64,000 bases of DNA from DASSFZ01 sp035283185 (lineage in GTDB: Bacteria; Chloroflexota; Anaerolineae; Fen-1058): contig DATEUJ010000227.1 of assembly GCA_035283185.1 (NCBI GenBank), forward strand, positions 1 to 64,000, given 5' to 3'. This document shows positions 28,058 through 36,998 of this stretch, piece after piece (position 1 is the stretch's first letter; every line of letters starts with the position of its first letter). The translations under genes and the position numbers were made by a program. Under the pieces are notes generated by a model, which saw only the letters and a program-made list of their open reading frames with translations, searched no databases and was not told the origin of the DNA.

Positions 28058-28744
28058 TCATCTCTGTGCAAAGGCAACCAAGCTGTCCGCGCTGGCGACC
28101 ACACGCCAGCCCTTGCCAAGAAGCTCGCTGGCAGCGCGCTTGACTCCAGGAAATCCATCGCAGATGACGTCGTGCATCAGGAGCAAACCACCGGGGAGCA
28201 GGAATGGGGTCCAGGTCTTTAGGTCACTCTTGGCGTCCTCATAGGTGTGGCCGGCGTCTACCATCAAAATCGCACATGGCATATTCCATTCCTGGCCTAT
28301 TGTCTTCGTGAGGCCGCGATGGACATGCACCCGATCCTCGACGCCCGCGCAGTGAAGATTGCGCTTGAACCGATCAAATACGTCGTCCGCTGAGATGAGA
28401 TCATCTTTGTAGGCTGAACGATCCTGTACGGTCAGGCTCCAGGCGTCTACTGCATGAACGAACCGGCCGGCGCTCGCGAAGACGATCGTCGATCGTCCCT
28501 CATATGAACCCAACTCTACCACAGGCCCGGTCAACGGCCAACGGGCTGCCGTCCGGTAGAGCAGCCCAGCTTCTCTTGATCGAAGGTATCCGCCAAATGG
28601 ATCGATGATTTGCCAGATGTTGGCAGGACATGGCTCGTAGCGCCGATTCCGGAAAGCGCCGATCATGAGTGGCAAATCACGCGGATACGTGAAACTTGTG
28701 AACGTCCGCTGAATGGCATACAGGCGACGCGCAAACGATGTCAT
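28058..28744 (-). CDS. class I SAM-dependent methyltransferase
   Basis: 228 residues. The SAM-binding motif I is PVVELGSYEGRSTIVFA, followed by HAVDAWS (acidic end of strand 2) and AILMVDAGHTYEDAKSDLK and GGLLLMHDV, as in Methyltransf_24-type enzymes. The substrate may be a sugar of the nascent polysaccharide, giving O-methyl groups (inference from position). GGAAG lies about eight bases before ATG 28744; longer frames overlap the GT2 gene. Confidence 0.8.
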   Translation of the reverse strand: MTSFARRLYAIQRTFTSFTYPRDLPLMIGAFRNRRYEPCPANIWQIIDPFGGYLRSREAGLLYRTAARWPLTGPVVELGSYEGRSTIVFASAGRFVHAVDAWSLTVQDRSAYKDDLISADDVFDRFKRNLHCAGVEDRVHVHRGLTKTIGQEWNMPCAILMVDAGHTYEDAKSDLKTWTPFLLPGGLLLMHDVICDGFPGVKRAASELLGKGWRVVASADSLVAFAQR

Positions 28745-28782
28745 GCTAACTTCCGAAATTCGAAGTAGCCACGAGAAGCTGC

Positions 28783-29697
28783 CTAACGAATGATCTGTCC
28801 CCACACGTCACAGATTTGCGCGATCGCTCGGGGCCAGATCAGCTCTCGCCTTGGCGCAGCGTGCATCATGCCGGGCAGCGCGGCCAGTCGCTTCACCAGA
28901 CGAAGCGTCGCGAGCAAACGCGGCGTGGGCCGTCCGCGATGTTTGCGTTCCAGGTGGACTACTCCGCGACCGTAGGTGACGTGCTGCCGGCAAAAGCGCC
29001 CGAGCGTATAGGCGTGCCGATGTTCGACGATGAGCGAGTCGAGCCAGAGTAGACAATGCCCTTGCAGGCATAACCGAATCTTGAGATCGGCGTCCTCTGC
29101 CGCAGCGAGCGGAAACGATTCGTCAAAGCCTCCCAGCGCTTGAAACACACTTCGTCGAAAGCTTATGTTATTTGTGCGGCCTGTAGGGCAGTCCATGCCC
29201 CCTAGATAATCACCGTGACCCGGCCACTGCGCATGCCAAGTCAGTTGCCCTTTCGTCAACCAATGAATATACGCCGGTGTGGGTAACATGCCTCGTTCGA
29301 ATGCCCATTCGTAACGCGCGTACCGATTCCTGCACAGCACATCAACTGGCGCGCGACATGGCCCGCCGATACCGGCCACGTGTGGATAGTCCTGGTATCC
29401 CTGAGCGATCTGCTCGAGCCAGGTGAGAAGTGGCACACAATCGTCGTCGGTATATGCAAGGATATCCCCTTGCGCTTCCCGGCTTCCGCGGTTGCGCGCT
29501 GCCGCCGGGCCGCGGCTGGGCTGATGGATGTAACGAATGCCCGTAATACGTTGCATAGCCGTCGCTGTCTGGTCGGTCGAGCCGTCATCGACCACGAGGA
29601 TTTCGTGGAACGGGTACGTCTGCGCCTGTAAAGCGTCTATCGTTTGGACCAGGCTGCTTGCGCGATTGCGGGTCGGTATGACGACAGAGATTAGCAT
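28783..29697 (-). CDS. glycosyltransferase family 2 protein
   Basis: 304 residues, GT-A fold. It opens LISVVIPTRNRASSL, has the nucleotide Asp in VVDDGSTD and the metal-binding triad in YTDDDCVP. A C-terminal amphipathic region with Arg/His-rich stretches probably sits on the membrane. The conserved GGFDESF and ED-x-D-L motifs of inverting GT2 enzymes are present. It is one of two GT2 genes in the locus; the other (30819) is related. Confidence 0.92.
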   Translation of the reverse strand: MLISVVIPTRNRASSLVQTIDALQAQTYPFHEILVVDDGSTDQTATAMQRITGIRYIHQPSRGPAAARNRGSREAQGDILAYTDDDCVPLLTWLEQIAQGYQDYPHVAGIGGPCRAPVDVLCRNRYARYEWAFERGMLPTPAYIHWLTKGQLTWHAQWPGHGDYLGGMDCPTGRTNNISFRRSVFQALGGFDESFPLAAAEDADLKIRLCLQGHCLLWLDSLIVEHRHAYTLGRFCRQHVTYGRGVVHLERKHRGRPTPRLLATLRLVKRLAALPGMMHAAPRRELIWPRAIAQICDVWGQIIR

Positions 29698-29707
29698 AGA
29701 AAGCCAT

Positions 29708-30802
29708 TCATACGAGGGAGGCAAGAAACTCGTGGAGCGAACGAGCGACAACCTGATCAGAAAAGTGAATACGTGCCCGCTGGACGGCGCGCGAGGATAA
29801 TTCCTCGCGCAAGACTGTATCCTGCATCAGGTTGACCAGCGACCGCCGGAGCGCGTCCGCGTCTCTTTCTGGAAAAATAAGGCCGGCATCTCCGATGACT
29901 TCCGGAATGGCGCCGCTGTCGGAGCCGATCACCGGCACACCGCAGGCCATGGCTTCGATGATCACGCGCCCGAATTGCTCTTTCCAGCGCGGCGTGGTCT
30001 GCGAAGGCAATACCAGAGTGTGCATCTGTCGGTACTCGTCTGGAAGGTGCTCGCGCGGCACAAACTCTAGCCAGCGCAAGCGCTGCGCCCAGCCTGCCGC
30101 ATCGGCCACGCGCTGAAGTGCTCCGCGCAGTGGCCCCGTGCCGATGAGATGCAGTTCCCACTCGCCCGGCAGGTAGCCGGCGGCCTCAAACAATGTTAGC
30201 AGACCTTTTTCTGCCGTGATCCTTCCCACGTATCCGATCACAAAGGGTGTTAGCGGAGGCGACGAGTCGAGTGGATGGAATAGGTTCGGATCGTAACCCA
30301 TTTGCGGGATCACGGCAACCGGTTTGCGAAAGCCCTTACGCTTCAGTGTATCAGCGGCCTCTTGGTTGCCCGCGATGGCTCCGGCCGCGACCCGCAAATT
30401 GATCCATTCGATGCCGCGCGTGAAGCGGGGACGCCAGGAGATGTTTTCCCACGTGAAGAAGAACAGGCGATAGTCGAATCGTGTTCTCAACAGGCTGAAC
30501 TGGGCCAGCGCCAGGCTCGTCGGCTCTTCTTCTACCAGCACGATGTGCGGCCGCGCGCGGCGCACGGTGCGTAGCACTGATTCGAATGCATATAGATACC
30601 GGATGTTGCGCCCGGCTAATAGCACCGAGCTCGTCACCAATTTGAAGGATGCACCGGTGTCGGGTTCGGCCGTCGCTTCCAGGAGGTCAAATCGCCAGCG
30701 ATTCGGAACGAGAAGCGTCAGGTCGACCCGCTTGCCAAGCTCGTTTGCCTTGCTCCGCGCGTTCGCTAACACATAAGAGTGTGACACGATCAGCAGACGC
30801 AT
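29708..30802 (-). CDS. glycosyltransferase family 4 protein
   Basis: 364 residues, GT-B fold. The donor domain shows GYVGRITAEKGLLTLFEA, PRWKEQFGRVIIEAMACG (E-x7-E) and GDAGLIFPERD. The N-terminal domain begins RLLIVSHSYVLA. It lies 10 bases upstream of the GT2 gene and 16 downstream of the other GT2. ATG 30802 is where homology begins; a longer open frame upstream overlaps the neighbour in a different frame. Confidence 0.9.
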   Translation of the reverse strand: MRLLIVSHSYVLANARSKANELGKRVDLTLLVPNRWRFDLLEATAEPDTGASFKLVTSSVLLAGRNIRYLYAFESVLRTVRRARPHIVLVEEEPTSLALAQFSLLRTRFDYRLFFFTWENISWRPRFTRGIEWINLRVAAGAIAGNQEAADTLKRKGFRKPVAVIPQMGYDPNLFHPLDSSPPLTPFVIGYVGRITAEKGLLTLFEAAGYLPGEWELHLIGTGPLRGALQRVADAAGWAQRLRWLEFVPREHLPDEYRQMHTLVLPSQTTPRWKEQFGRVIIEAMACGVPVIGSDSGAIPEVIGDAGLIFPERDADALRRSLVNLMQDTVLREELSSRAVQRARIHFSDQVVARSLHEFLASLV

Positions 30803-30818
30803 GAGTGCGTAATCAGGG

Positions 30819-31700
30819 CTATTTCGAGTGCGCGGCCTCTCGACGAAGTGCCAACTGTTCCTGAAATTGTCCGATGCAGTTGAACCACTCCGCCTCGAAG
30901 ATTGTCCATGCCAACGCTTTGTCTGGCATGGCAACGAGGTTTTTAATAAGATGCGCCGTGCGCTTCAGCGCGCGTAGACCTATGCGCACGAACCCCGGCC
31001 CGCGTCCCTGCTTCGCAAGCTCGTAGCGCACGACGGCGCGTCCTCGGCCAATATGCTGGCCATGGAACGACGGCGCGGTGAACAACTTGTGGTGGTCGAT
31101 CTTGATCGGCAAATAAACAAACTTGTAGCCGCGCGCTGTCAGCCGTTGCTTGATGTCGTAATCATGCGAGCCTGTGATCAACAGATTCTCGTCAAACCCG
31201 CCGACTTCCTCCAGCACGGATCGTCTGTAGGCCACAGCTCCGGCGGTTGGGGTTTCAACGCCGCCGACATACTCAGTCAGCCGCCCACCGTAAAAGCGCC
31301 ATTCCCAGTCGTCATATCGGGCGAAGCGATTGATTGGGATCAGCGCATCGGGTGGAGTGGCATAACCACCCACGGCCACGGCTTCTGGGTAGCGTCGAAA
31401 ACCATCCGCCAGTCGCTCGATCAAGTTCGATGGGCTGACGTAGTCATCGTCGCTCATCAAGATGATGTCTCCCGTCGCGTTCCGCCAGCCGACGTTGAAC
31501 AAGCGTGGACTGGCCTGATGAGGCTGGGGAATGTAGCGGACGATCGGAAACGACATCGCAACCTCGCCTGTATGATCGATCGACCCGTCGTCGACCAGCA
31601 CGACTTCGTAATCGGAATAAGTCTGCGTGGCCAGCGCTGCAAGCACCTTACGCAGGATGTCCGCCCGGTTGTGAGTGGAGATTACGACGGAGAATCTCAT
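30819..31700 (-). CDS. glycosyltransferase family 2 protein
   Basis: 293 residues, GT-A fold: SVVISTHNRADIL start, VLVDDGSIDHTG, metal-binding SDDDYVSP and GGFDENLL. It has the same domain plan as the GT2 at 28783 and may be a distant paralogue. Its ATG overlaps the stop of the upstream GT4 (ATGA), so it is translated from the same message. Confidence 0.92.
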   Translation of the reverse strand: MRFSVVISTHNRADILRKVLAALATQTYSDYEVVLVDDGSIDHTGEVAMSFPIVRYIPQPHQASPRLFNVGWRNATGDIILMSDDDYVSPSNLIERLADGFRRYPEAVAVGGYATPPDALIPINRFARYDDWEWRFYGGRLTEYVGGVETPTAGAVAYRRSVLEEVGGFDENLLITGSHDYDIKQRLTARGYKFVYLPIKIDHHKLFTAPSFHGQHIGRGRAVVRYELAKQGRGPGFVRIGLRALKRTAHLIKNLVAMPDKALAWTIFEAEWFNCIGQFQEQLALRREAAHSK

Positions 31701-32845
31701 GCGGCTCGCTCTCGGAGCAGCTCGTGGTAGGTCTGCACCAGTCGATCACCATACGATTGCCACGTGTAGGGTTCGATACGCCGACGGGCATTCCTCCCCA
31801 TCTCGACGCGACACTGAGGTTGGGCGCGCATCCGATCGATCGCGTCGGCCAGCGCGTCGGCGTCGGCAGGCGGGACAGTGTACCCTTCTTCATCCGGGCG
31901 CGCCAGCGATCCAGCATTCTCTGTGGCGATCACAGGTAAGCCACAAGCCATCGCCTCGTAGGTGACCAGCGCGCTTCCTTCACCCAACGATGGGAACACA
32001 AACACATCGGCTTGATGGTAGATCTCGACGACGTTGCGATGATGGCCGATGAACCGGACGCCCGGCAGAGATCGCCAGCGATCGATCAGCGACGACATCT
32101 CCGGCGCAATATTCCCGACTAGCCAGAGCTCGGCATCGCGCCAGCCAAGTCGCCGCCAGGCTTCCAGGACGTTCGGTGCACCTTTGCGCAGGGACACCGT
32201 GCCAACAAACAAGATGCGGAAGGAATGATCGCCGATCGGCTCGGGTGGCGGACGGAACCTCTGCGTATCGACGCCGTACGGTACCACGCGCAGCCGGTGT
32301 GCCGGGATACCCCGCGCCAGATGTGATTGCCGGTTGAACTCCGAGGGCACGGTAATGAAGCGCGCCGTGGCGAACTCCCGCCGGTAGCGGCGGAGCCGCC
32401 TGGGCGACGGCAAGTCAGTGGGCACAACGCCCCAACGCGCCGCTTCGGCACGAAGTATCTCTGCCAGCAAGTCTGGGTGGGGCATGCTGCATTCCACCAC
32501 GGTCAACGCGCCCAGCGCGTTGCCGCGCGCGAGCGTGTGGCTTAAGTCGTTCCAGCAGTGCAAGATTGTACTCGGCTCCAATACGGCACTGGCCCACCGA
32601 TCGAACAGCGGATCAGCCCAGTCATTCAGACGACTGGACTTATCCAGGAACACAACGCGCTTTATGAGCCGTCCCAACATGCCGAGGGATTGCACCTGGC
32701 GAGGCAGGATGGCTGCCTGTGCGTTCGAGCTACAGATGACGCGTTTCAAACATCCAGCGCGCTCCGGGCCGAGCACAGCGTTCAGCGCCGTATTGCCGAT
32801 GCCGCCGCCCCCCAGCCGCGCATTGATGGCGTAGGTCACATCCAT
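31697..32845 (-). CDS. glycosyltransferase family 4 protein
   Basis: 382 residues, GT-B fold. Near the start is ARLGGGGIGNTALN, a glycine-rich loop; the donor domain has FVGTVSLRKGAPNVLEAW and SLGEGSALVTYEAMACGLP with the E-x7-E spacing. It is typical of GT4 enzymes assembling surface polysaccharides. Twenty-one bases separate it from the methyltransferase gene upstream. Confidence 0.9.
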   Translation of the reverse strand: MDVTYAINARLGGGGIGNTALNAVLGPERAGCLKRVICSSNAQAAILPRQVQSLGMLGRLIKRVVFLDKSSRLNDWADPLFDRWASAVLEPSTILHCWNDLSHTLARGNALGALTVVECSMPHPDLLAEILRAEAARWGVVPTDLPSPRRLRRYRREFATARFITVPSEFNRQSHLARGIPAHRLRVVPYGVDTQRFRPPPEPIGDHSFRILFVGTVSLRKGAPNVLEAWRRLGWRDAELWLVGNIAPEMSSLIDRWRSLPGVRFIGHHRNVVEIYHQADVFVFPSLGEGSALVTYEAMACGLPVIATENAGSLARPDEEGYTVPPADADALADAIDRMRAQPQCRVEMGRNARRRIEPYTWQSYGDRLVQTYHELLRERAA

Positions 32846-32866
32846 AACACGATGCCTGTTTGATCG

Positions 32867-33550
32867 TCAGAAGTATTTCGCACCCCGACGGCGGAGGAGG
32901 CTGACACCGGCCAGATGGGGGATGGTCATCACTTCAAATTCGTTGGGATAGTGCGCCTTGACGTACTGTACAGTCTTCCACACGCTGCCGCTTGCGCACG
33001 GCGCCTCGTCCCTCTCGGATCTCGGAAACGTGTCATGCAAGAGAATCAGCCCGTTGGGCCTGACCCACTGCGAGAAATGCTCAAAGTCGGCGAGCGATTG
33101 CTCGTGCGAGTGCGCCGCGTCGATGTACAGCAGATAGATCGCAGGAGCGTCCGTGGCCCAATGCGCTGCCAGATCGTCGCTGGACATAGTGTGCAAATGG
33201 ACGATCGATCCGAAGCGCTTGAGCGGAGCAAGAGCCATTGGGTTGATGTCACAGCTGTGAAGCACGGGCTGCAGAGTGGGCTGAGTCTGTCGTATGTACT
33301 GCAGCACGCGAACGAACGCCAGCGAGCTGAGGCCAGGCCCGGTGCCCAGCTCCACAATGACGGCGGGCTGAGCCGCCATGGCCACGGCAAAGAGAAGGTT
33401 GTAGTAGGCAACCTCGTCGTTGGGCCGGCGCGCGTAGATCCATGCCAGATCGCGCACGTGCCGGATCGCCAGCGCGAGGTCGGCGCGCAGGTGCTTGCGA
33501 TCGCGGTACAGCCGTATAGCCGACCGTACTTTGCGAACGAACCGTTTCAT
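32867..33550 (-). CDS. class I SAM-dependent methyltransferase (Methyltransf_24-like)
   Basis: 227 residues. Motif I is VIVELGTGPGLSSLAF; the acidic strand-2 end is SCDINPMAL; IYLLYIDAAHSHEQSLADFE and GLILLHDTF complete the fold. The basic N-terminus (KRFVRKVRSAIRLYRDRKH) could bind membrane or nucleic acid. It resembles the methyltransferase at 28058. A role in O-methylating a sugar or capping the chain is inferred from its neighbours. Confidence 0.8.
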   Translation of the reverse strand: MKRFVRKVRSAIRLYRDRKHLRADLALAIRHVRDLAWIYARRPNDEVAYYNLLFAVAMAAQPAVIVELGTGPGLSSLAFVRVLQYIRQTQPTLQPVLHSCDINPMALAPLKRFGSIVHLHTMSSDDLAAHWATDAPAIYLLYIDAAHSHEQSLADFEHFSQWVRPNGLILLHDTFPRSERDEAPCASGSVWKTVQYVKAHYPNEFEVMTIPHLAGVSLLRRRGAKYF

Positions 33551-33602
33551 CGACCATCTCCGCCCGTGTCGCAGGCTTCGTGTTGGCTCGATCGCGCTGC
33601 GA

Positions 33603-35069
33603 TCATGCTGCGCCGCCTCTCAGTAGGTTCCAGATGTAGCGTATACGGAAAAACATCTCGCCGCGTCTTAGTGCTAGCAGGATCGCGAAGAAAACGCCCG
33701 CGGCGATGCCGCCTTTAACGAGTACGCGGGCCAGAAGCGGCAGCGTGTTTAGATCGATCCAATCGGCAAACGCGAAGTACAACGCAAGACTGCCCGCGCA
33801 AGCAATGGCGGGCGGCAGAAAGATCCGTACCAGATCGATCGAGATCGTCCGCGACACGAAGGCGTACGCCACGGCGATGCCAACTGTGAACGCAACCCCG
33901 ACGCCGATCGCCGTGCCGATTGCGCCGAAAGCGAGTGTGAGTGGCGTTGCCAAGATAGCGAGTGTAGCGGCCTGAACAGCCAAGAGGATGGTCACTCGTT
34001 TCGGTTGCCCAGTGGCGACGAACAGGGCGCCGGTATCGTCCAGCAGGGGACGCAGTACCGAATAGCCGATCAAGAAGCGCAATAGGGACGCACTGGGTAG
34101 CCACTTGTCGCCCCACAGCAGGCGCAGGAAGTCAGGCGCCGAGGCGAAGATCGCCAGTGCGATGGGGAGGGCTAGCGTGAGGATCAACCAGAGGCTCATG
34201 TCGAAGGCTTTACCCAAGCGGATCGGATCGTCTTGGAGCTTCGCATAGGTCGGCAGTGAGGCGCGCGCGACGATGTGTGTCACCAGCCCAGTCGGCCACT
34301 GGGCGACCTTGTAGGCCTGCGCGTAATATCCTAACGCGGCTGCTCCCACAAATGTGCCGACGAGGAAGTTGTCGAACTGTAACAGCACGACGATGGCGAT
34401 CGATCCAAGTGCAAGGGTTGCACCGAAGCGCAGGAGCCAGCCGGCGATGGCGCGATCGAAGCTGAAGCGGATCGAGGGACGCTGGCCGAGACGCCGATAT
34501 GCCCACCAGAACCCAACGCTGCCGAGCGCCGCATTGACGGCGACCTGCCCAACCAGCGCCCAGTAGGCATAGCCTTTCGCCGCCAGAGCGATTGCGGCGA
34601 TGTACGAAAGAAACAGAGATCCGGTGACGACGATTGTCGACCGGGCAAAGACCAGTTCCTTCTCCAGCGCGGCGCGGGCAGTGGTGCCGGTGGCTTCGAT
34701 GATCATCGTGCCGGCGAGCGCAATCATGATCGGCGTGGTCGCCGCCGGATAGTCCAGGCGGCTGACGATTGCCGCAGCGACCACCACGAGGATGAGTGTG
34801 AGGGTCGAGGCCGCAAGTTGCAGGAGCCAATGCGTAGCGATCAGCTGATCAGTCGTGCGATGACGGTGGATGAAGGCGTAGTCCAAGCCGAGTTTGCCAC
34901 GCACGTCGAGTAGCGTGAAGAAAAACATGCCCAGCGCAAACACACCGAAATGGTCGGGGTCAAGCAGACGGGCCATGATGATCCCGTAGATGATACCCAT
35001 GCCCATATTTGCATATGAGCTGACCAAAACAAATATCGTGCCCCGTATGGCGCGTCTGGCGATACTCAT
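33603..35069 (-). CDS. Wzx-like polysaccharide flippase (MOP superfamily)
   Basis: 488 residues with about 14 membrane helices. The N-terminus SIARRAIRGTIFVLVSSYAN and LLDPDHFGVFALG are typical of polysaccharide_synt flippases. Such proteins move undecaprenyl-linked repeat units to the outer face, handing them to the Wzy polymerase (here 12315-17330). The start ATG 35069 overlaps the upstream methyltransferase stop (ATGA); a longer frame reads into that gene. Confidence 0.9.
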   Translation of the reverse strand: MSIARRAIRGTIFVLVSSYANMGMGIIYGIIMARLLDPDHFGVFALGMFFFTLLDVRGKLGLDYAFIHRHRTTDQLIATHWLLQLAASTLTLILVVVAAAIVSRLDYPAATTPIMIALAGTMIIEATGTTARAALEKELVFARSTIVVTGSLFLSYIAAIALAAKGYAYWALVGQVAVNAALGSVGFWWAYRRLGQRPSIRFSFDRAIAGWLLRFGATLALGSIAIVVLLQFDNFLVGTFVGAAALGYYAQAYKVAQWPTGLVTHIVARASLPTYAKLQDDPIRLGKAFDMSLWLILTLALPIALAIFASAPDFLRLLWGDKWLPSASLLRFLIGYSVLRPLLDDTGALFVATGQPKRVTILLAVQAATLAILATPLTLAFGAIGTAIGVGVAFTVGIAVAYAFVSRTISIDLVRIFLPPAIACAGSLALYFAFADWIDLNTLPLLARVLVKGGIAAGVFFAILLALRRGEMFFRIRYIWNLLRGGAA

Positions 35070-35845
35070 GCCTTGCGCCCGATGCCAATGATCATAATCC
35101 CCCATTTCTCGCGAATGAACTTGGGTAGAGGTAGTGTCTTGTTAAGCACTCCCCCGATTACGAATCGCATGCGGCTTGGGTGTCCCCAGTCAATAGTATG
35201 CCAGGGATAAACTCCGTCAGTGTAGATCTGCTGAATGCCTACCCGTTCCATTTCATAGCGCAGTTTGGCGACGTCGAAGTAAGTCATTGGCGGCGCGGCA
35301 AGAATCGCCAAATTGTGCTTCTCCCAGTAGTCGATCCACGGATGTCCTCCGTTGGGAACGATGATTCCCATCACACCGCCTGGCTTCGTAATTCGAGCCA
35401 TTTCGCTGAATACGTGATACCGCTCGGTGTCATCTAGCCAATGTTCCACCACTCCTTCATTGAAAACGAGATCAAACGAATTGTCCCGTATCTCCAGTCC
35501 CTTTTCTAAGTCGCCCTGCATTGTGCTAATTTTCAAGGGGCCGAAGAATCTCTCGGCCTGTCGCTTCAAGTCCAGCGCGTTTGCGAGCATAGCGGGGGAA
35601 ATGTCCAGGGCGGTTGCGTCATAACCTAGAATTGCCAGGCAGGCGGTAAAGCGTGCGCTGCCACAACCGACCTCAATCACACGCGCTCCCGCTGGGAGTT
35701 GAGCGTATCGGACAATATGCTGAATATACGGTCCTCGGATGAATCGAGTGAAATAGGATTTCTTCACGTTCGGGTTGGCATACGGATTACCTCCCGCTCG
35801 CTCGAAGTAGTCGATCCATCGATCCCCCACTTTTCTTTGGATCAT
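35066..35845 (-). CDS. SAM-dependent methyltransferase, first gene of the polysaccharide run
   Basis: 259 residues. Motif I is RVIEVGCGSARFTACL, followed by ATALDISPAML, FDLVFNEGVVEHW and RITKPGGVMGIIVPN: a UbiE/Methyltransf_11-type fold. A strong AAGGAG site precedes ATG. It is the first gene after a terminator (35979-36010), so the whole minus-strand polysaccharide operon probably begins here. The substrate is unknown; a sugar or lipid carrier is likely. Confidence 0.85.
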   Translation of the reverse strand: MIQRKVGDRWIDYFERAGGNPYANPNVKKSYFTRFIRGPYIQHIVRYAQLPAGARVIEVGCGSARFTACLAILGYDATALDISPAMLANALDLKRQAERFFGPLKISTMQGDLEKGLEIRDNSFDLVFNEGVVEHWLDDTERYHVFSEMARITKPGGVMGIIVPNGGHPWIDYWEKHNLAILAAPPMTYFDVAKLRYEMERVGIQQIYTDGVYPWHTIDWGHPSRMRFVIGGVLNKTLPLPKFIREKWGIMIIGIGRKA

Positions 35846-35935
35846 TTCAGTACTCCTTGAAGTGGAATCGTCGAATAAACCTTGCAGATCATCTGAGTGG
35901 ACAGAATAACCGAAAACGATCTATTTTACGACCAA

Positions 35936-35964
35936 ATCGTAAACCGAATACGAATTTACGGCAA
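35936..35964 (-). promoter_or_regulatory. candidate sigma70-type promoter for the polysaccharide operon
   Basis: On the minus strand, TTGCCG (35964-35959) is separated by 17 bases from TACGAT (35941-35936). Each hexamer matches 4 of 6 consensus bases. Transcription would start near 35929, giving an 84-base leader with the AAGGAG site. Confidence 0.35.
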
Positions 35965-35978
35965 ATGATCCAGATCGG

Positions 35979-36010
35979 GAAAAGAAAGAGGACAGGCCGA
36001 AGCCGGTCCT
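35979..36010 (-). terminator. Rho-independent-type terminator
   Basis: On the minus strand, AGGACCGGC pairs with GCCTGTCCT (one mismatch) around a TTCG loop and is followed by CTTTCTTTT. It would end the transcript of the uridine kinase gene before the polysaccharide operon. Confidence 0.65.
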
Positions 36011-36030
36011 AACGTGAAGCGTCTGATCGT

Positions 36031-36234
36031 TTAATCGCGATCGGCTGGCACGAGATGCCTGTGCGGTAGCCGATCGACGTTCGCCGGCAAACCACTGTGG
36101 TCAACCGGAATGAACGACTGACTGCCGGGCGTGACAGCTCTCAAATCCCGAGAATTCAAACTGCTACTCACTATGTTGAACATAGAGAAGTTGTCGAAAC
36201 GAGCATCGGAAACCGGACGTTCTTCATCCCTCAT
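36031..36234 (-). CDS. doubtful small ORF overlapping the end of udk
   Basis: 67 codons starting 11 bases inside the 3' end of the uridine kinase gene, ending 21 bases before the terminator. The residue composition is not obviously abnormal, but there is no known motif. The start lies within coding sequence and could be translationally coupled. It might be a real small protein or simply a leader-to-terminator stretch. Confidence 0.25.
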   Translation of the reverse strand: MRDEERPVSDARFDNFSMFNIVSSSLNSRDLRAVTPGSQSFIPVDHSGLPANVDRLPHRHLVPADRD

Positions 36235-36883
36235 CGCTCATCCTTTGTTCGCCCAGCATCCTCTCAATCCGCGCCGCGACGACGTCGAGCGCGACGGTGT
36301 TGAAGCCGCCCTCGGGAATGATCAGATCGGCGTAGCGCTTGCTCGGCTCGACGAACTCCAGGTGCATCGGGCGTACAGTGTCGAGATACTGGTGAATGAC
36401 CGAGTCCATCGACCGCCCGCGCTCGGCCATGTCGCGCTGTAAGCGCCGGATGAAGCGCAGGTCGGCGTCGGTGTCGACGAAGATTTTGACGTCGATCAGA
36501 TCGCGCAGCGGCTGCTCGACGAAGATCAGGATGCCTTCCAGCAGAATCACCGGCTTCGGCTCGACGCGGCGCGTCTCGCTCGTGCGCGAATGGATGCGGA
36601 AGTCGTAGACCGGCATGTCGATCGGCTGGCCCGCGCGCAGTCGCTTCAAGTGCTCGATGAGCAGCTCGGTCTCCAGCGAATCCGGGTGATCGAAGTTGCG
36701 GTGCTCCCGCGCCGCCGGCGGCAGGTCGTCCCAGTCGCGGTAATACGAGTCTTGCTGAATGAACGTCAGGCGATCCGCGCCGATGCGCTCCACGATGGCG
36801 CGCACCACCGTCGTCTTGCCCGAGCCGGTTCCGCCGGACACTCCGATCACGATTCGAGGAGCTGGCGTGTCTGTTTGGCTCAC
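36224..36883 (-). CDS. udk: uridine kinase
   Basis: 219 residues. P-loop GVSGGTGSGKTTV at 14-26, then QQDSYYRDW (catalytic Asp, substrate Tyr), NFDHPDSLE, PVYDFRIHSRT and EGILIFVEQPLRDLIDVKIFVDTD. This is the full uridine/cytidine kinase pattern; it phosphorylates uridine and cytidine in pyrimidine salvage, in the cytoplasm. It is not functionally tied to its neighbours, but it could help UTP supply for NDP-sugars (inference). Confidence 0.95.
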   Translation of the reverse strand: MSQTDTPAPRIVIGVSGGTGSGKTTVVRAIVERIGADRLTFIQQDSYYRDWDDLPPAAREHRNFDHPDSLETELLIEHLKRLRAGQPIDMPVYDFRIHSRTSETRRVEPKPVILLEGILIFVEQPLRDLIDVKIFVDTDADLRFIRRLQRDMAERGRSMDSVIHQYLDTVRPMHLEFVEPSKRYADLIIPEGGFNTVALDVVAARIERMLGEQRMSDEG

Positions 36884-36966
36884 ATCGTACCTCGCATGGC
36901 TGCCGAGCGACAGGCTTACAGAACTGTTTAGGAATGGTTTGTAGTGGCGATCTCAGTCGCCGATGC

Positions 36967-36982
36967 AACGACTGAAGTCGTT
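36967..36982. repeat. palindrome AACGACTGAAGTCGTT
   Basis: A 16-base dyad in the 115-base spacer between udk and the membrane gene. It is the exact reverse complement of the core at 25096-25115. A second dyad, GGCGA...TCGCC, lies directly before it (about 36950-36963). Confidence 0.8.
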
Positions 36983-36998
36983 TCTACCGTCCTCTGAG

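Larger units (their letters stand above)
35846..36030. other. spacer upstream of the polysaccharide operon
   Basis: AT-rich spacer holding a terminator-like hairpin, a candidate promoter, and a local dyad CGTAAA...TTTACG (about 35941-35970). With the doubtful ORF at 36031-36234 excluded, the gene-free stretch reaches 36223. I see no other gene. Confidence 0.6.
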
